Assembly (NCBI RefSeq): GCF_001982635.1
Contig: NZ_MKFI01000005.1
Span: 473,757 to 537,756 of the forward strand
Length of the DNA stretch: 64,000 nucleotides
DNA from: Bradyrhizobium mercantei
Lineage (GTDB): Bacteria; Pseudomonadota; Alphaproteobacteria; Rhizobiales; Xanthobacteraceae
Direction of reading: 5' to 3'
Shown: in pieces, positions 1-9,309 of the stretch
Position numbering within the stretch: the first letter of the stretch is position 1
Layout: each line of letters starts with the position of its first letter
Position numbers and translations under genes: made by a program
The notes under the pieces: generated by a model
Seen by the model: the letters and a program-made list of their open reading frames with translations, nothing else
The model's database searches: none
What the model was told of the DNA's origin: nothing

Positions 1-2
1 AG

Positions 3-560
3 GAAGAGCGCTTCGTGCTGTTCGTCGACATCGCCGGATCGACCGGGCTCGCCGAGCGGCTCGGCGGCATCGGCATCCATCGTTTCCTCGACCGCACCTT
101 CCGTTTGCTGACGCAGTCGGTGGTCGATTATCGCGGCGAAGTGCTCAACTATGTCGGCGACGAGATCATCGTGACCTGGCCCGAGCGGAACGGCGCGGTC
201 GATTGCCGGCCGCTGCGCTGCTTCGTGGCGATGCGCCGCACGTTGCAGAAGGCGGCGCCGCAGTTCGAGCGCGAATTCGGCGCGGTGCCGCAGGTCCGCG
301 GCAGCCTGCATTTCGGCCCCGTGATCGTCGGCGAGATCGGCGACGTCAAGCGCGCAATCGTCTTCAACGGCGATGTCATGAACACCGCGGCGCGGCTGGA
401 GGAATTGAGCCGCAAGGTCGACGGCGGCTTTCTTGCCTCACGCGCCGCGATGGCTCGCTTCGCCGCGCCGCCGCCGTTTCCGGTCAGCGATCTCGGCACG
501 CTTGAAATCCGCGGCCGCGTTGACGGCATCGATGTCGTCGGGATCGGGGCGGTGGCGTAG
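3..560 (+). CDS. Class III adenylate/guanylate cyclase, C-terminal catalytic domain (5' truncated by window edge)
   Basis: Class III nucleotide cyclase domain, which converts ATP (or GTP) to the cyclic nucleotide. The frame is open to the left edge (EERFVLFVDIAGST), so the start and any N-terminal sensor or membrane part lie outside the window; the GTG at 15 is only an internal codon. Visible family motifs are FVDIAGST with the first metal-binding Asp, NYVGDE with the second, and NTAARLE, which carries the Asn and Arg expected to stabilise the transition state. The domain therefore looks catalytically complete. Substrate choice (ATP or GTP) cannot be decided here. The frame ends with TAG, followed by about 170 bp without a clear gene. 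Confidence 0.85.
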   Translation, partial: EERFVLFVDIAGSTGLAERLGGIGIHRFLDRTFRLLTQSVVDYRGEVLNYVGDEIIVTWPERNGAVDCRPLRCFVAMRRTLQKAAPQFEREFGAVPQVRGSLHFGPVIVGEIGDVKRAIVFNGDVMNTAARLEELSRKVDGGFLASRAAMARFAAPPPFPVSDLGTLEIRGRVDGIDVVGIGAVA

Positions 561-730
561 TCTTTGGCCTCCCAAGCGGAGCGGCAGCGGCGTCGCCACC
601 TTCCGCGTATGCCCGATCAACGTTCGGCAGCGGCAAACTGCCGGACGGGTTGACGGCTGGGATTTGGACAACCTTTGAGATATTCTGTCGATGCAGTGTA
701 TTGACAGGGCAAATAGCTCCGGATTGTCCA

Positions 731-1330
731 ATGAGCCAAGATCGCAGCTTCGCGGTAAATCGTCTCTGGGCGACCGTCGCGCTGGCCGCGCTCCTGATCG
801 CCATCCTGATTTTTACGTTCATGTTCCTGGCGTGCAGCGCGACTTCATTGGGCTTGGCTATGGATTTTCCGCGCCACGTCGGCGAATCCGCCATGTTTTT
901 CGTGGTGGCCGTGATCTGCGGTGCAGCCCTGCTTTACCTGTGCGCGGCCTTTGCGAGTCTGTTCAAAACACTCAAGGCAGGCGGTCCTGCTCTGACGATA
1001 TCGTCTGAAGGGTTCAGATACAGCTTCGCCTCCGACGACTTGATTTCGTGGAAGGAGATCAGGGACATCAGCCTTGACGGTGGCTTGGGGAGAAGAAAAT
1101 CCGCGACGGGGCTGCGTTTTCAACTGGACTCTGGTTTTGCCGACACTTTGCATTGGCGCAGCAGAATCGCCAATTCGTTCAAGTCACAAGTCATCGCAGT
1201 GCGTTTCGCGCTTATCAAAGCTCCAAAGGCAGAGCTTCAGGAGGCGCTGATCCGGCCGCTGCAATCGAAGTCCGTGCAAGCTTCGTCCGCTTTGCTCGCG
1301 AAGGCCGACTGGCTGCTCGCGGACCGGTGA
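731..1330 (+). CDS. STM3941-like small membrane protein (function unknown)
   Basis: 199-aa protein with two hydrophobic segments (about residues 13-35 and 53-80), followed by a cytosolic domain containing LTISSEGFRY and the SWKEIRDIS strand-turn. This layout of two transmembrane helices followed by a PH-like beta domain is seen in the STM3941 family of uncharacterised membrane proteins. I chose the ATG at 731 (MSQDRSF); the frame extends 27 codons upstream, but that extension (MTAGIWTTFEIF...) does not look like a membrane protein start. Base composition is less GC-rich than the neighbours. Function is not known and the neighbours give no hint. Confidence 0.6.
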   Translation: MSQDRSFAVNRLWATVALAALLIAILIFTFMFLACSATSLGLAMDFPRHVGESAMFFVVAVICGAALLYLCAAFASLFKTLKAGGPALTISSEGFRYSFASDDLISWKEIRDISLDGGLGRRKSATGLRFQLDSGFADTLHWRSRIANSFKSQVIAVRFALIKAPKAELQEALIRPLQSKSVQASSALLAKADWLLADR

Positions 1331-1393
1331 CGCGGAATTTGCGGGTGATGACACCGGGTTGTTTAATATCTTGAAGCGCGAACCTTCCTCAGC

Positions 1394-1514
1394 GTCGTCC
1401 CGGCGAAGGCCGGGACCCATTACCCCAAATCTCAACTGTTGCGCGATGCTGTGGCCGCGATCCCGTTCGCAATCGGGCGTCGTGGCTATGGGTCCTGGCT
1501 TTCGCCAGGAAGAC
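1394..1514. repeat. Imperfect palindromic repeat, GTCGTCCCGGCGAAGGCCGGGACCC type (copy 1)
   Basis: The element opens with GTCGTCCCGGCGAAGGCC, itself a short hairpin, and closes with CTGGCTTTCGCCAGGA and a degenerate GACGAT, so the ends are inverted. Related copies occur at 24033-24154, 59334-59455 and 61937-62076. It fills the gap between two convergent genes. This is a non-coding interspersed repeat, not an IS. Confidence 0.65.
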
Positions 1515-1598
1515 GATTGTGGCTTCGGCGCGATATCGATTCCAGCTTTCGCAGATGCGACAGCTGCGCGATGAGCACGCGGCAAGATACTCTTGGCC

Positions 1599-2840
1599 TC
1601 ACACCTTCTGCTTCGCCGCAGCCTTGGCGAGGTCAGGCGCGTTGACCGCCGGGATCGCGACGCGGCCTGTGCCGGTTTGCTGGAGGGCGGCGGCGGCCTT
1701 GTCGTTCTGCATGATCTTGGCCATCACGGCCTGGCCGGCGCGCTCGAACACGGCGCGGTTGTCGATCAGGAACTGGCGCGACTTGCGCAGGCCGTCGATA
1801 TAGCCGTTGATCTCCGGGACGACATAGCGCGCGACCAGGTCCCAGCTGCGGCGGGTGTTTTCCGGATTGGCCCAGTCATGGGCAAAGCCGATGATCGAGC
1901 CGATGCCGCCGGAGACGTCGACCAGGTTCTTGATCATCTTAATCAGATCATCCGGCGTGCCGATGGTGGATGCGGCACCGTCGACGAACGCGGTCTTGTC
2001 GACTGCCTCGTCCGGCGAGGCGAACGCGGTCAGGCCCGGCCGCATCAGGGTGCCGACGTTATATTCGTTGTGCCAGCGCATCAGCCCGGCGCCGGCCTCG
2101 CGCCGCGCCTGTTCGCGGGTCTCGGCGATGTGCCAGGACAGTAGCACGCGCCAGTTGGAACGGCTCACGGTGGTGCCGGCCTTCTTGGCGGCGTCCTCGG
2201 CGAACTGCCATTGCTGCGGCAGCGCCATCAGGCCCTGGGTCGACATCGAGCCCAGCGAGATGATGCCGATGCCGTATTTGCCGGCGAGCGTCATGCCCGA
2301 CGGCGAGATCTGCGAGGCCACCACGAACGGCATGTCCTCCTGCAGCGGCAGGATCTGCAGCGCGGCGTCGTGCATCTCGAACCAGTCGGTCTTGGCGGTC
2401 ACGCGCTCGCCGTTGAACAGGCGGCGGATCACCGCGATCGCCTCGTCCTGGCGGTCGCGCTGGGTCATCGGGTCGATGCCGAGCGTATGCGCGTCGGAGG
2501 CGAGCGCGCCGGGGCCGGAGCCGAAGATGGCGCGGCCGCCGGTCATATGGTCGAGCTGCACCATGCGCTGCGCGACGTTGAAGGGGTGGTGGTAGGGCAG
2601 TGAGATCACGCCGGTGCCGAGCTTGATGCGCTTGGTGCGCTCGCCGGCGGCGGCCAGAAACATCTCCGGCGAGGCGATGGTCTCCCAGCCCGAGGAGTGA
2701 TGCTCACCGCACCAGAATTCGTCATAGCCGAGGTCGTCGAGCTGTTCGACGAAATCGAGGTCGCGGCGGAATTGCAGCATCGGATGCTCGCCGATCGGGT
2801 GATGCGGGGCGAGGAAGGCTCCGAACTTGAGGCGCGCCAT
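1599..2840 (-). CDS. LLM-class flavin-dependent oxidoreductase (luciferase-like monooxygenase)
   Basis: 413-aa member of the bacterial luciferase-like monooxygenase family, TIM-barrel enzymes that use reduced FMN and oxygen to oxidise organic substrates. Visible signatures are FGAFLAPHHP at the N-terminus, YDEFWCGEHHSSGW (the usual EHH motif), GTGVISLPYHHPFNVAQR, and GRAIFGSGPGAL near the flavin phosphate site. Overall it resembles the group annotated as limonene 1,2-monooxygenase-like, but the substrate cannot be inferred. The ATG at 2840 is chosen because it follows GGAGAG and starts the conserved MARLKFGAF block. A flavin reductase partner is not visible nearby. The gene is monocistronic and divergent from the MFS transporter at 3103. 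Confidence 0.88.
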   Translation of the reverse strand: MARLKFGAFLAPHHPIGEHPMLQFRRDLDFVEQLDDLGYDEFWCGEHHSSGWETIASPEMFLAAAGERTKRIKLGTGVISLPYHHPFNVAQRMVQLDHMTGGRAIFGSGPGALASDAHTLGIDPMTQRDRQDEAIAVIRRLFNGERVTAKTDWFEMHDAALQILPLQEDMPFVVASQISPSGMTLAGKYGIGIISLGSMSTQGLMALPQQWQFAEDAAKKAGTTVSRSNWRVLLSWHIAETREQARREAGAGLMRWHNEYNVGTLMRPGLTAFASPDEAVDKTAFVDGAASTIGTPDDLIKMIKNLVDVSGGIGSIIGFAHDWANPENTRRSWDLVARYVVPEINGYIDGLRKSRQFLIDNRAVFERAGQAVMAKIMQNDKAAAALQQTGTGRVAIPAVNAPDLAKAAAKQKV

Positions 2841-3102
2841 AGGTCGTTCTCTCCGGCTTTTTGTTATGGGGGCTTTCCGCCAACCTACGGGGTGGGCGAA
2901 AGCAAGGCAATGCTCCGGGGTTGCGGCGCCCGCATGGTTGTTGCGCAAATCGGCGGCGATTGCCGCCCTCCGGAATGTTTCCCAGCGCATCAACGCAACT
3001 TGCGCGGGGGAGCGCGGGCAGGTGCGGGATCGCCAATGGATGACGCACCCGTGAACCGACGCTTACGTCCGAGGTAATCGAAGCGATGACTGGAATCTGC
3101 TG

Positions 3103-4545
3103 ATGTCGGACGTGACGTCATTTCGGGCAGGGCAGGGCATGCACCAGATCGTTTCAACGCGGGCGGCGACCTCGCGCCGCTGGTGGGTGCTGGCGATCGT
3201 GGTGTCGGCGCAATTCATGTTCGGCGTCGATGCCTTCATCGTCAACGTCGCGATCCCGACCATCGCGGCGGAGCTGCACGCCACCCCGGCGCAGATCGAG
3301 GCCGTGATCGCGATCTATCTGATCGCCTATGCCACGCTGGTGGTCACCGGCGGCCGGCTCGGCGACATCTACGGCACCAGGAACGTGTTTATTGCGGGCG
3401 TCGCGGGCTTCTCGGTGACGTCGCTGTGGTGCGGCCTCGCGCAGTCCGGACCGGAGCTGATCATCGCGCGGCTGGCGCAGGGCGCAACCGCGGCGCTGAT
3501 GGTGCCGCAGGTGCTGGCGACGCTGCATCTATTGTTCTCCGATGCCGCCCGCGCACGGGCCTTCGGCATCTACGGGATCGTGCTGGGGCTCGCGGGCGCT
3601 GCGGGCTTCATGCTCGGCGGCGTGCTGGTGACGCTCGATCTCGCGGGTCTCGGCTGGCGTGCGGTGTTCTTCGTCAACGTGCCGTTCGGCGTCATCATCA
3701 TCGCGGCCGCGCTGAAGATCATGCCGACGGTGCCGCGCCGCGCCGGCACGCGGCTCGACATACCGGGCGCGATCGTGCTGTTCGTGGGCTTGCTGTGCCT
3801 GATCGGCCCGCTGCTGTTCGGTCACGATCTCGGCTGGACGGCAGCGGTGTGGCTGGTGATGGCGGCGGGTGTCGCGGTGATCGCGGCGTTCGTGCGGCTC
3901 GAGCGCAGCGTCGCGCGCCGCGGCGGCATGCCGCTGATCGACCTGTCGCTGCTGTCCGATCTCGCCTTCATGCGCGGCCTGGTCGCGGTGTTTTTCTTCT
4001 TCTTCGCCAACCTGTCGTTCTATCTGATCATGACCATGTTCATGCAGAAGGGCTTGCTGATTCCGGCGCTGGAGGCCGGGCTGGTGTTCGTGCCGCTGGC
4101 GCTGACGTTCGTGATCGCCTCGCGTCACAGCGGTGTGCGTGCGAAGCATCGCGGCACGCTGGTGCTGATCGAGGGCTGCGCCGTTCAGATCGTCGGACTT
4201 GCCGCGCTGGTCGCGACGGTGCAAGCCATCGCGGCACCATCGGCGCTGCTGCTCGCGCTGGTGCTTGTCATCTTCGGCTACGGCCAGGGCCTGGTGATGG
4301 CACCACTGTCTAGCGCGGTGCTCTCGAGCGTGAAACCTGCCAGCGCCGGTGCCGGCTCCGGCATGTACGGCACCACGACACAGATCGGCAACGCAGCCGG
4401 CGTCGCTGCGATCGGTGCGGTGTTCTTCGCCGTTGAAAGCACGACATCGGCGCATCTGGCGTTGTTTGCAGCATGCGCATTGTTTGTGCTGTCGATATCG
4501 ATTTCAGCCGCATTTCTGTCATGGATGCGCCGCGCCAGCGCATGA
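3103..4545 (+). CDS. MFS transporter, DHA2 (EmrB/QacA-like) family
   Basis: 480-aa integral membrane protein with about 14 predicted helices. Typical drug:H+ antiporter signatures are visible: FGVDAFIVNVAIPTIAAEL in helix 1 and GGRLGDIYGTRN, the loop 2-3 motif A. It probably exports small hydrophobic compounds using the proton gradient. The ATG at 3103 is used; the Shine-Dalgarno signal is weak, and the ATG 12 codons later is a possible alternative. It is divergent from the LLM oxidoreductase and has no MarR/TetR or EmrA-like partner next to it, unlike the second EmrB-type gene at 54134. Substrate unknown. Confidence 0.85.
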   Translation: MSDVTSFRAGQGMHQIVSTRAATSRRWWVLAIVVSAQFMFGVDAFIVNVAIPTIAAELHATPAQIEAVIAIYLIAYATLVVTGGRLGDIYGTRNVFIAGVAGFSVTSLWCGLAQSGPELIIARLAQGATAALMVPQVLATLHLLFSDAARARAFGIYGIVLGLAGAAGFMLGGVLVTLDLAGLGWRAVFFVNVPFGVIIIAAALKIMPTVPRRAGTRLDIPGAIVLFVGLLCLIGPLLFGHDLGWTAAVWLVMAAGVAVIAAFVRLERSVARRGGMPLIDLSLLSDLAFMRGLVAVFFFFFANLSFYLIMTMFMQKGLLIPALEAGLVFVPLALTFVIASRHSGVRAKHRGTLVLIEGCAVQIVGLAALVATVQAIAAPSALLLALVLVIFGYGQGLVMAPLSSAVLSSVKPASAGAGSGMYGTTTQIGNAAGVAAIGAVFFAVESTTSAHLALFAACALFVLSISISAAFLSWMRRASA

Positions 4546-4697
4546 ATCCGGAGATCATGGCGCGTATTTTTCGAAAAGGTCATGCTCAAACAAGGTGCTA
4601 AGGCAACTATTTCGACCGTTCCGTAGCGCGATCACGCGTTAACGCCGATTCTCACAATTCCGCAGGGAAAGACAGCACACGGCCTTTTCATTTCGCA

Positions 4698-5936
4698 GTG
4701 CAGCAATTATCTGTTCGGGTGACACAGAAGACGAAATCACCTCAGGAGTTGCTGTTGTCCCTGGTCAACAACGTCGAATTCTTGCGTCATCTGCCCAAGA
4801 TGAACGCGTTCAGCGGCTTGAGCGCATTTGCGCCGGCCGTGCCGACGCCGCTCGTCGAGACGACCGAATTCGGCGTCAACCCCGGCGAACTGAAGATGTT
4901 CTCGTTCGTGCCCGCGCAGCTCGCGCGGTCGCCCGCGCTCGTCGTGGTGCTGCATGGCTGCGGCCAGACCGCCGCGTCCTACGATCACGGTGCCGGCTGG
5001 TCGGCGCTCGCGGCGCATTACGGTTTTGCGCTGCTGATGCCGGAGCAGCAGGCCGCCAACAACGGCAACACCTGCTTCAACTGGTTCAATCCGCAGGACA
5101 TCGCGCGCGACCAGGGCGAGGCCGCTTCGATCCGGCAGATGATCGCGCACATGGTCGGCGCGCATGAGATCGATCCGCGCCGCATCTATGTGACGGGACT
5201 GTCCGCCGGCGGCGCGATGGCCTCGGTGATGCTCGCGACCTATCCGGATGTGTTCGCGGGCGGCGCCATCATCGCCGGCCTGCCGTTCGGCGTCGCTACC
5301 GATCTGCGCGAGGCGCTGCATGCGATGATGCATGCGAGCGCGCTGTCCGCGCCCGAACTCGGCGGTCTCGTGCGCAACGCCTCCACCCACAGCAGTGCGT
5401 GGCCGAAGATTTCGGTGTGGCACGGCAGCGCCGACCGCACCGTGCATCCCGGCAATGCCGATGCGATCGTCCGGCAGTGGCTCGACGTCCACGGCCTGCC
5501 GCTCGCTGCGATGTCGAAGGCGGATGTCGACGGCCATCCGCGCGAGGTGTGGTGGAACGCCGATGGCGAAACGCTGGTCGAGTCCTATAGCATCACCGAC
5601 ATGGCGCATGGCACGCCGCTCGGGCTGGCCGACAATGACGAGCGCTATGGCGTGGAAGGCGCGTTCCTGATCGAGGCCGGGATCTCCTCGTCCTATCACA
5701 TCGCGAGCTTCTTCGGCCTGACCGACAAGGTCCGTCAGCCGCACATCGCGCCGACGGGGGTGCCGCGCGAGAACGCCGACACGATCTCGATGACGATCCC
5801 GGTGCCTGCGGCCGAGCCCGAGCCGAAGCCCGTATCCGGCCGCAAGAGCGACCGGCCGCGCAAGCGACGGAGCAAAGGTGTCGACGTCGGCGCCGTCATC
5901 ACGCGGGCGCTGACCGCCGCGGGGTTGATGAAGTAG
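4698..5936 (+). CDS. PHB depolymerase family esterase
   Basis: 412-aa alpha/beta hydrolase of the extracellular-type PHB depolymerase/feruloyl esterase superfamily. HGCGQTAASYDHGAGW is the oxyanion/N-terminal signature, GLSAGGAMAS holds the catalytic Ser in a G-x-S-x-G box, and WHGSADRTVHPGNAD should contribute the acid Asp. The final 60 residues are low-complexity and basic (GRKSDRPRKRRSK). No convincing signal peptide is seen. GTG at 4698 is the longest start; ATG at 4800 (MNAFSGLSAF) is a plausible alternative. Substrate may be polyhydroxyalkanoate or another ester. The similarity in theme to PhaZ at 17040 is noted, but the two proteins belong to different families. Confidence 0.8.
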   Translation: MQQLSVRVTQKTKSPQELLLSLVNNVEFLRHLPKMNAFSGLSAFAPAVPTPLVETTEFGVNPGELKMFSFVPAQLARSPALVVVLHGCGQTAASYDHGAGWSALAAHYGFALLMPEQQAANNGNTCFNWFNPQDIARDQGEAASIRQMIAHMVGAHEIDPRRIYVTGLSAGGAMASVMLATYPDVFAGGAIIAGLPFGVATDLREALHAMMHASALSAPELGGLVRNASTHSSAWPKISVWHGSADRTVHPGNADAIVRQWLDVHGLPLAAMSKADVDGHPREVWWNADGETLVESYSITDMAHGTPLGLADNDERYGVEGAFLIEAGISSSYHIASFFGLTDKVRQPHIAPTGVPRENADTISMTIPVPAAEPEPKPVSGRKSDRPRKRRSKGVDVGAVITRALTAAGLMK

Positions 5937-5938
5937 CG

Positions 5939-6607
5939 CTACATCTCACCGGTCAGGAACGGGTTCGTCATCCGCTCCTGGCCGATGCTTGATCCCGCGC
6001 CATGGCCGCAGATGAAGCCGACATCGTCGCCGAGCGGCAGCAGTTTCTCCTTGATCGACTGGATCAATGTCGGATGGCTGCCGCCGGGCAGGTCGGTGCG
6101 CCCGACCGAGCCGGCGAACAACACGTCGCCGACATGCGCGAAGCGCAGCTCCTTGTTGAAGAACACCACGCTGCCCGGTGAATGGCCGGGGCAGTGCAGA
6201 ATGTCGAAGGTGAGGTCGCCGATCGAGACCTGATCGCCCTCGTCGAGCCAGCGGTCCGGTCCGAAATTGCGCACCCCCGTCATGCCGAAGCGTTCGCCGC
6301 TCGAGACGACGTTGTCGAGCAAATATTTGTCGGCGATGTGCGGGCCCTCGATCTTGACCTGCAGCGCGTCGCGCAGCTCGGCGGCGCCGCCGACATGGTC
6401 GATATGGCCGTGGGTCAGCCAGATCTTCTCGACCGTGACGCCGGTCTGCTTGATCGCGGCCTGGATCTTCTCCACGTCGCCGCCGGGGTCGATCACCACG
6501 GCCTTCTTGGTCGGCTCGTGCCAGATGATGGTGCAGTTCTGTTCGAACAGCGTCACCGGCACGATGATCGCGCCGGCCTTCGGTTTGGTGTCGGTTGTCT
6601 CGTTCAT
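5939..6607 (-). CDS. MBL-fold metallo-hydrolase (glyoxalase II-like)
   Basis: 222-aa metallo-beta-lactamase fold hydrolase. THGHIDHVGG is the HxHxDH metal motif; HCPGHSPGSVVF, HVGDVLFAGSVGRTDLPGG and the C-terminal CGHGAGSS supply the remaining His/Asp ligands. The length and the GRTDLPGG loop fit the short YcbL/glyoxalase-II-like group, which hydrolyses thioesters such as S-lactoylglutathione; the physiological substrate is unknown. ATG at 6607. Its stop lies 2 bp from the stop of the convergent esterase gene. Confidence 0.88.
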   Translation of the reverse strand: MNETTDTKPKAGAIIVPVTLFEQNCTIIWHEPTKKAVVIDPGGDVEKIQAAIKQTGVTVEKIWLTHGHIDHVGGAAELRDALQVKIEGPHIADKYLLDNVVSSGERFGMTGVRNFGPDRWLDEGDQVSIGDLTFDILHCPGHSPGSVVFFNKELRFAHVGDVLFAGSVGRTDLPGGSHPTLIQSIKEKLLPLGDDVGFICGHGAGSSIGQERMTNPFLTGEM

Positions 6608-6782
6608 CAGGGCACCATAGGCTTCCGGGAAACGCCGTCAACACGCACGGGAAATGCGTCTGCCCTGGCGTGTGATCCCAAAACGGACCGTGATAAGGTC
6701 ACCTCCAGCACAACACGTTCGTGAGCGGACCGGTACGCGGTTGCCCTCGATCACGGCTCACGTCCTCGCAGTCCGGAACTTC

Positions 6783-7595
6783 ATGACCCAGGATCCCAAA
6801 TCACCGCTCGGCGGACCCCGGACCACCGCCCGCGCCTTCTTCGTCGCGGACCGCATCAACACGTCCGGCCTCGAGCGCAGCGACGTGCTGGCCACGACGC
6901 CGCTGGCGTTTCGCGTCAATGATAATGGTGTGGCGATCCTGTTTCGCTATGGCGTCGTCGTGCTGATCGGTCTCAACGCGCTGGAGGAGGATGAATTCCT
7001 GCGCAGCCTGCAATCGCGCATGACCGGCCTGTTCGCGCGGCGCGAGGAGGAGACTGCGATCATCGAGGTCGCCGCGGAAAGGGAGGACCAGATTCCGCCG
7101 GGCGGTCCGATCTATCTGCAAAGCCTGTCGCCGGAGCGGCTGATCCTGGTCGGCGAGGCGCTGGCGAAGAGCGTGGTGCTGGCGCGGCACGAGCGCGAAG
7201 TCCGGGCCGTGTTCGACACCACCGAGCCGTTCGCGCGCGCGCTCGCCAAGGACGGCCGGGTGTTGGGCGGCCGCGCCGCGATCCTCAAGCACATCGGCAA
7301 CGCGCTGTCGGTGCGGCATCGCGTGGCCGGGCCGGTCGAGGTGTCGGAGAAGCCCGACATCCTCTGGGACAAGCCGCAGCTCGAGCGCCTCTATGCCCGG
7401 CTCGAGGACGAGTATGAGTTGAAGGAGCGTGCGGAATCGCTCAATCGCAAGCTCGCTGTTGTTGCCGAAACCGCGCAGGTGCTGACCGACATCATCGATA
7501 CCAGCCGCTCGCTGCGGCTGGAGCTGATCATCGTCTTCCTGATCCTGTTCGAGGTGCTGATCACCATCTATCAGCTGGCGATGGCCCGCCACTGA
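6783..7595 (+). CDS. RMD1/DUF155 family protein with C-terminal membrane anchor
   Basis: 270-aa protein of the RMD1 (DUF155) family, named after the yeast protein Required for Meiotic Division 1. The N-terminal part (ARAFFVADRINTSGLERSD ... LAFRVNDNGVAILFRYGVVVLIGL) is the family signature. It is followed by a coiled region (RLEDEYELKERAESLNRKLAVVAETAQ) and a C-terminal transmembrane helix (LELIIVFLILFEVLITIYQLA), suggesting a tail-anchored inner-membrane protein. ATG at 6783 (MTQDPKSP) is preferred over the upstream in-frame codons, which encode an unconserved Arg-rich stretch. Molecular function is not established in bacteria. Confidence 0.8.
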   Translation: MTQDPKSPLGGPRTTARAFFVADRINTSGLERSDVLATTPLAFRVNDNGVAILFRYGVVVLIGLNALEEDEFLRSLQSRMTGLFARREEETAIIEVAAEREDQIPPGGPIYLQSLSPERLILVGEALAKSVVLARHEREVRAVFDTTEPFARALAKDGRVLGGRAAILKHIGNALSVRHRVAGPVEVSEKPDILWDKPQLERLYARLEDEYELKERAESLNRKLAVVAETAQVLTDIIDTSRSLRLELIIVFLILFEVLITIYQLAMARH

Positions 7596-7701
7596 CGCGC
7601 TGCAGCGCCATTTTTCCGTCCCGATTTGCGTCATCCCTGAACCGATCGGCCGCCCCGGGGCACGGAGCGGCCTGGACCGGGCCGCGAGCTTGGGGGGACG
7701 G

Positions 7702-9309
7702 ATGGATCAGGACGACAGGGACTGGTGGCGGCGTGGCATCTTCTATCAGGTCTATCCGCGATCGTTCGGGGATAGCGACGGCGATGGTGTCGGCGATCTC
7801 AGGGGCATCATCGCGCGGCTGCCTTATCTGACGCGGCTCGGCGTCGACGCGGTCTGGCTGTCGCCGATCTTCACCTCGCCGATGGCCGATTTCGGCTACG
7901 ACATCTCCGATTACACCGGCATCGATCCGCTGTTCGGGACGATGGAGGATTTCGACGCGCTGGTCGCGGCCGCCCACGATTGCGGCCTCAAGCTGATCCT
8001 CGATCTCGTGCCGAACCACACCTCCGATCAGCATCCCTGGTTCATCGAGGCGAAGAGCTCGCGCGATAATCCCAAGCGCGATTGGTACATCTGGCGCGAT
8101 GGAGCGCCGGATGGCGGTCCGCCCAACAACTGGCTGTCGGAGTTCGGCGGCAGCGCCTGGACGTATGACGAAGCCTCCGGCCAATATTACTATCACGCCT
8201 TCCTCGCGCAGCAGCCTGATCTGAACTGGCGCAATCGCGAGGTCCGGGACGCGATCTACGAGGTGATGCGCGTCTGGCTGCGCAAGGGCGTCGACGGCTT
8301 TCGTGTCGACGTGATCTGGCACCTGATCAAGGATGCCGAATTCCGCGACAACCCGCCGAACCCGCATTATCGCGCAGACCGGCCGCCGCATGAGAAGGTG
8401 CTGACGCAGTATTCGACCGATCAGCTCGAAGTCCATGCCGTCATCACCGAGATGCGCTGCGTCACCGAGGAGTTCGACAACCGCGTGCTGATCGGCGAGA
8501 TCTATCTGCCGCTGCACCGGCTGGTCGCCTATTACGGCAACGATCTGCGCGGCGCGCAGATGCCGTTCAATTTCGCGCTGCTGTCGACCCTGTGGAGCGT
8601 GCGCTCGGTCGAGATGATCATCGCCGATTACGAAAAGGCATTGCCGCCGGGGGCGTGGCCGAACTGGGTGCTCGGCAATCATGACCGGCCGCGGGTGGCG
8701 AGCCGGGTGGGGCCGGCGCAGGCGGGCGTCGCGGCGATGCTGCTATTGACGCTGCGCGGCACACCGACGCTCTACTATGGCGACGAGATCGGCATGCGCC
8801 AGGTCGCGATCTCGCCGGATCAGGTGTGTGATCCCTTCGAGAAGAATGTGCCCGGCATCGGCGTCGGCCGCGACGGCTGCCGCACCCCGATGCAATGGAG
8901 TGCCGAGCCTCATGCCGGGTTTTCGACGGCGACGCCGTGGCTGCCGCTCGCACAGGATTATGCAAGCGACAATGTCGAAAGCCTCGAAGCGGAGCCCGCG
9001 TCGATCCTCAACCTCTACAAGGCGCTGATCGCGCTGCGGCGCAAGCTGCCGCAGCTCGTCCATGGCAGCTATGAGCCGGCGGCGGCGCATGGCGACGTGC
9101 TGCTCTACCGGCGGCGCAGCGCCGAGGGGGTCGTGGTGATCGCGCTGAATTTCGGCGCGGCCCCCGCGTCGGTCTCCTCGAGTGCCATCGGCTTCAGCAA
9201 CGAGGTGCTGCTATCGACGTTCATGGACCGGCAGGGCGAGAAGGTCGAAGGCGTGCTCGAACTGCGCGGCAATGAAGGCGTGATCCTCGGGCCGCATCAG
9301 GATGATTAG
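7702..9309 (+). CDS. GH13 alpha-glucosidase / oligo-glucosidase
   Basis: 535-aa cytosolic glycoside hydrolase family 13 enzyme acting on alpha-glucosides (maltose, isomaltose or sucrose type). The four GH13 regions are present: DLVPNHTSDQHPWF; GFRVDVIW with the nucleophile Asp; LIGEIYLP with the acid/base Glu; and LGNHDRPR with the transition-state Asp. RDGCRTPMQWS is typical of bacterial alpha-glucosidases. ATG at 7702 has the run GGGGGG six nt upstream; an in-frame TTG at 7690 is less likely. The gene is convergent with another GH13 gene, and the stop codons overlap (TTAG at 9306-9309). No transporter or regulator of sugar uptake is adjacent. Confidence 0.9.
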   Translation: MDQDDRDWWRRGIFYQVYPRSFGDSDGDGVGDLRGIIARLPYLTRLGVDAVWLSPIFTSPMADFGYDISDYTGIDPLFGTMEDFDALVAAAHDCGLKLILDLVPNHTSDQHPWFIEAKSSRDNPKRDWYIWRDGAPDGGPPNNWLSEFGGSAWTYDEASGQYYYHAFLAQQPDLNWRNREVRDAIYEVMRVWLRKGVDGFRVDVIWHLIKDAEFRDNPPNPHYRADRPPHEKVLTQYSTDQLEVHAVITEMRCVTEEFDNRVLIGEIYLPLHRLVAYYGNDLRGAQMPFNFALLSTLWSVRSVEMIIADYEKALPPGAWPNWVLGNHDRPRVASRVGPAQAGVAAMLLLTLRGTPTLYYGDEIGMRQVAISPDQVCDPFEKNVPGIGVGRDGCRTPMQWSAEPHAGFSTATPWLPLAQDYASDNVESLEAEPASILNLYKALIALRRKLPQLVHGSYEPAAAHGDVLLYRRRSAEGVVVIALNFGAAPASVSSSAIGFSNEVLLSTFMDRQGEKVEGVLELRGNEGVILGPHQDD

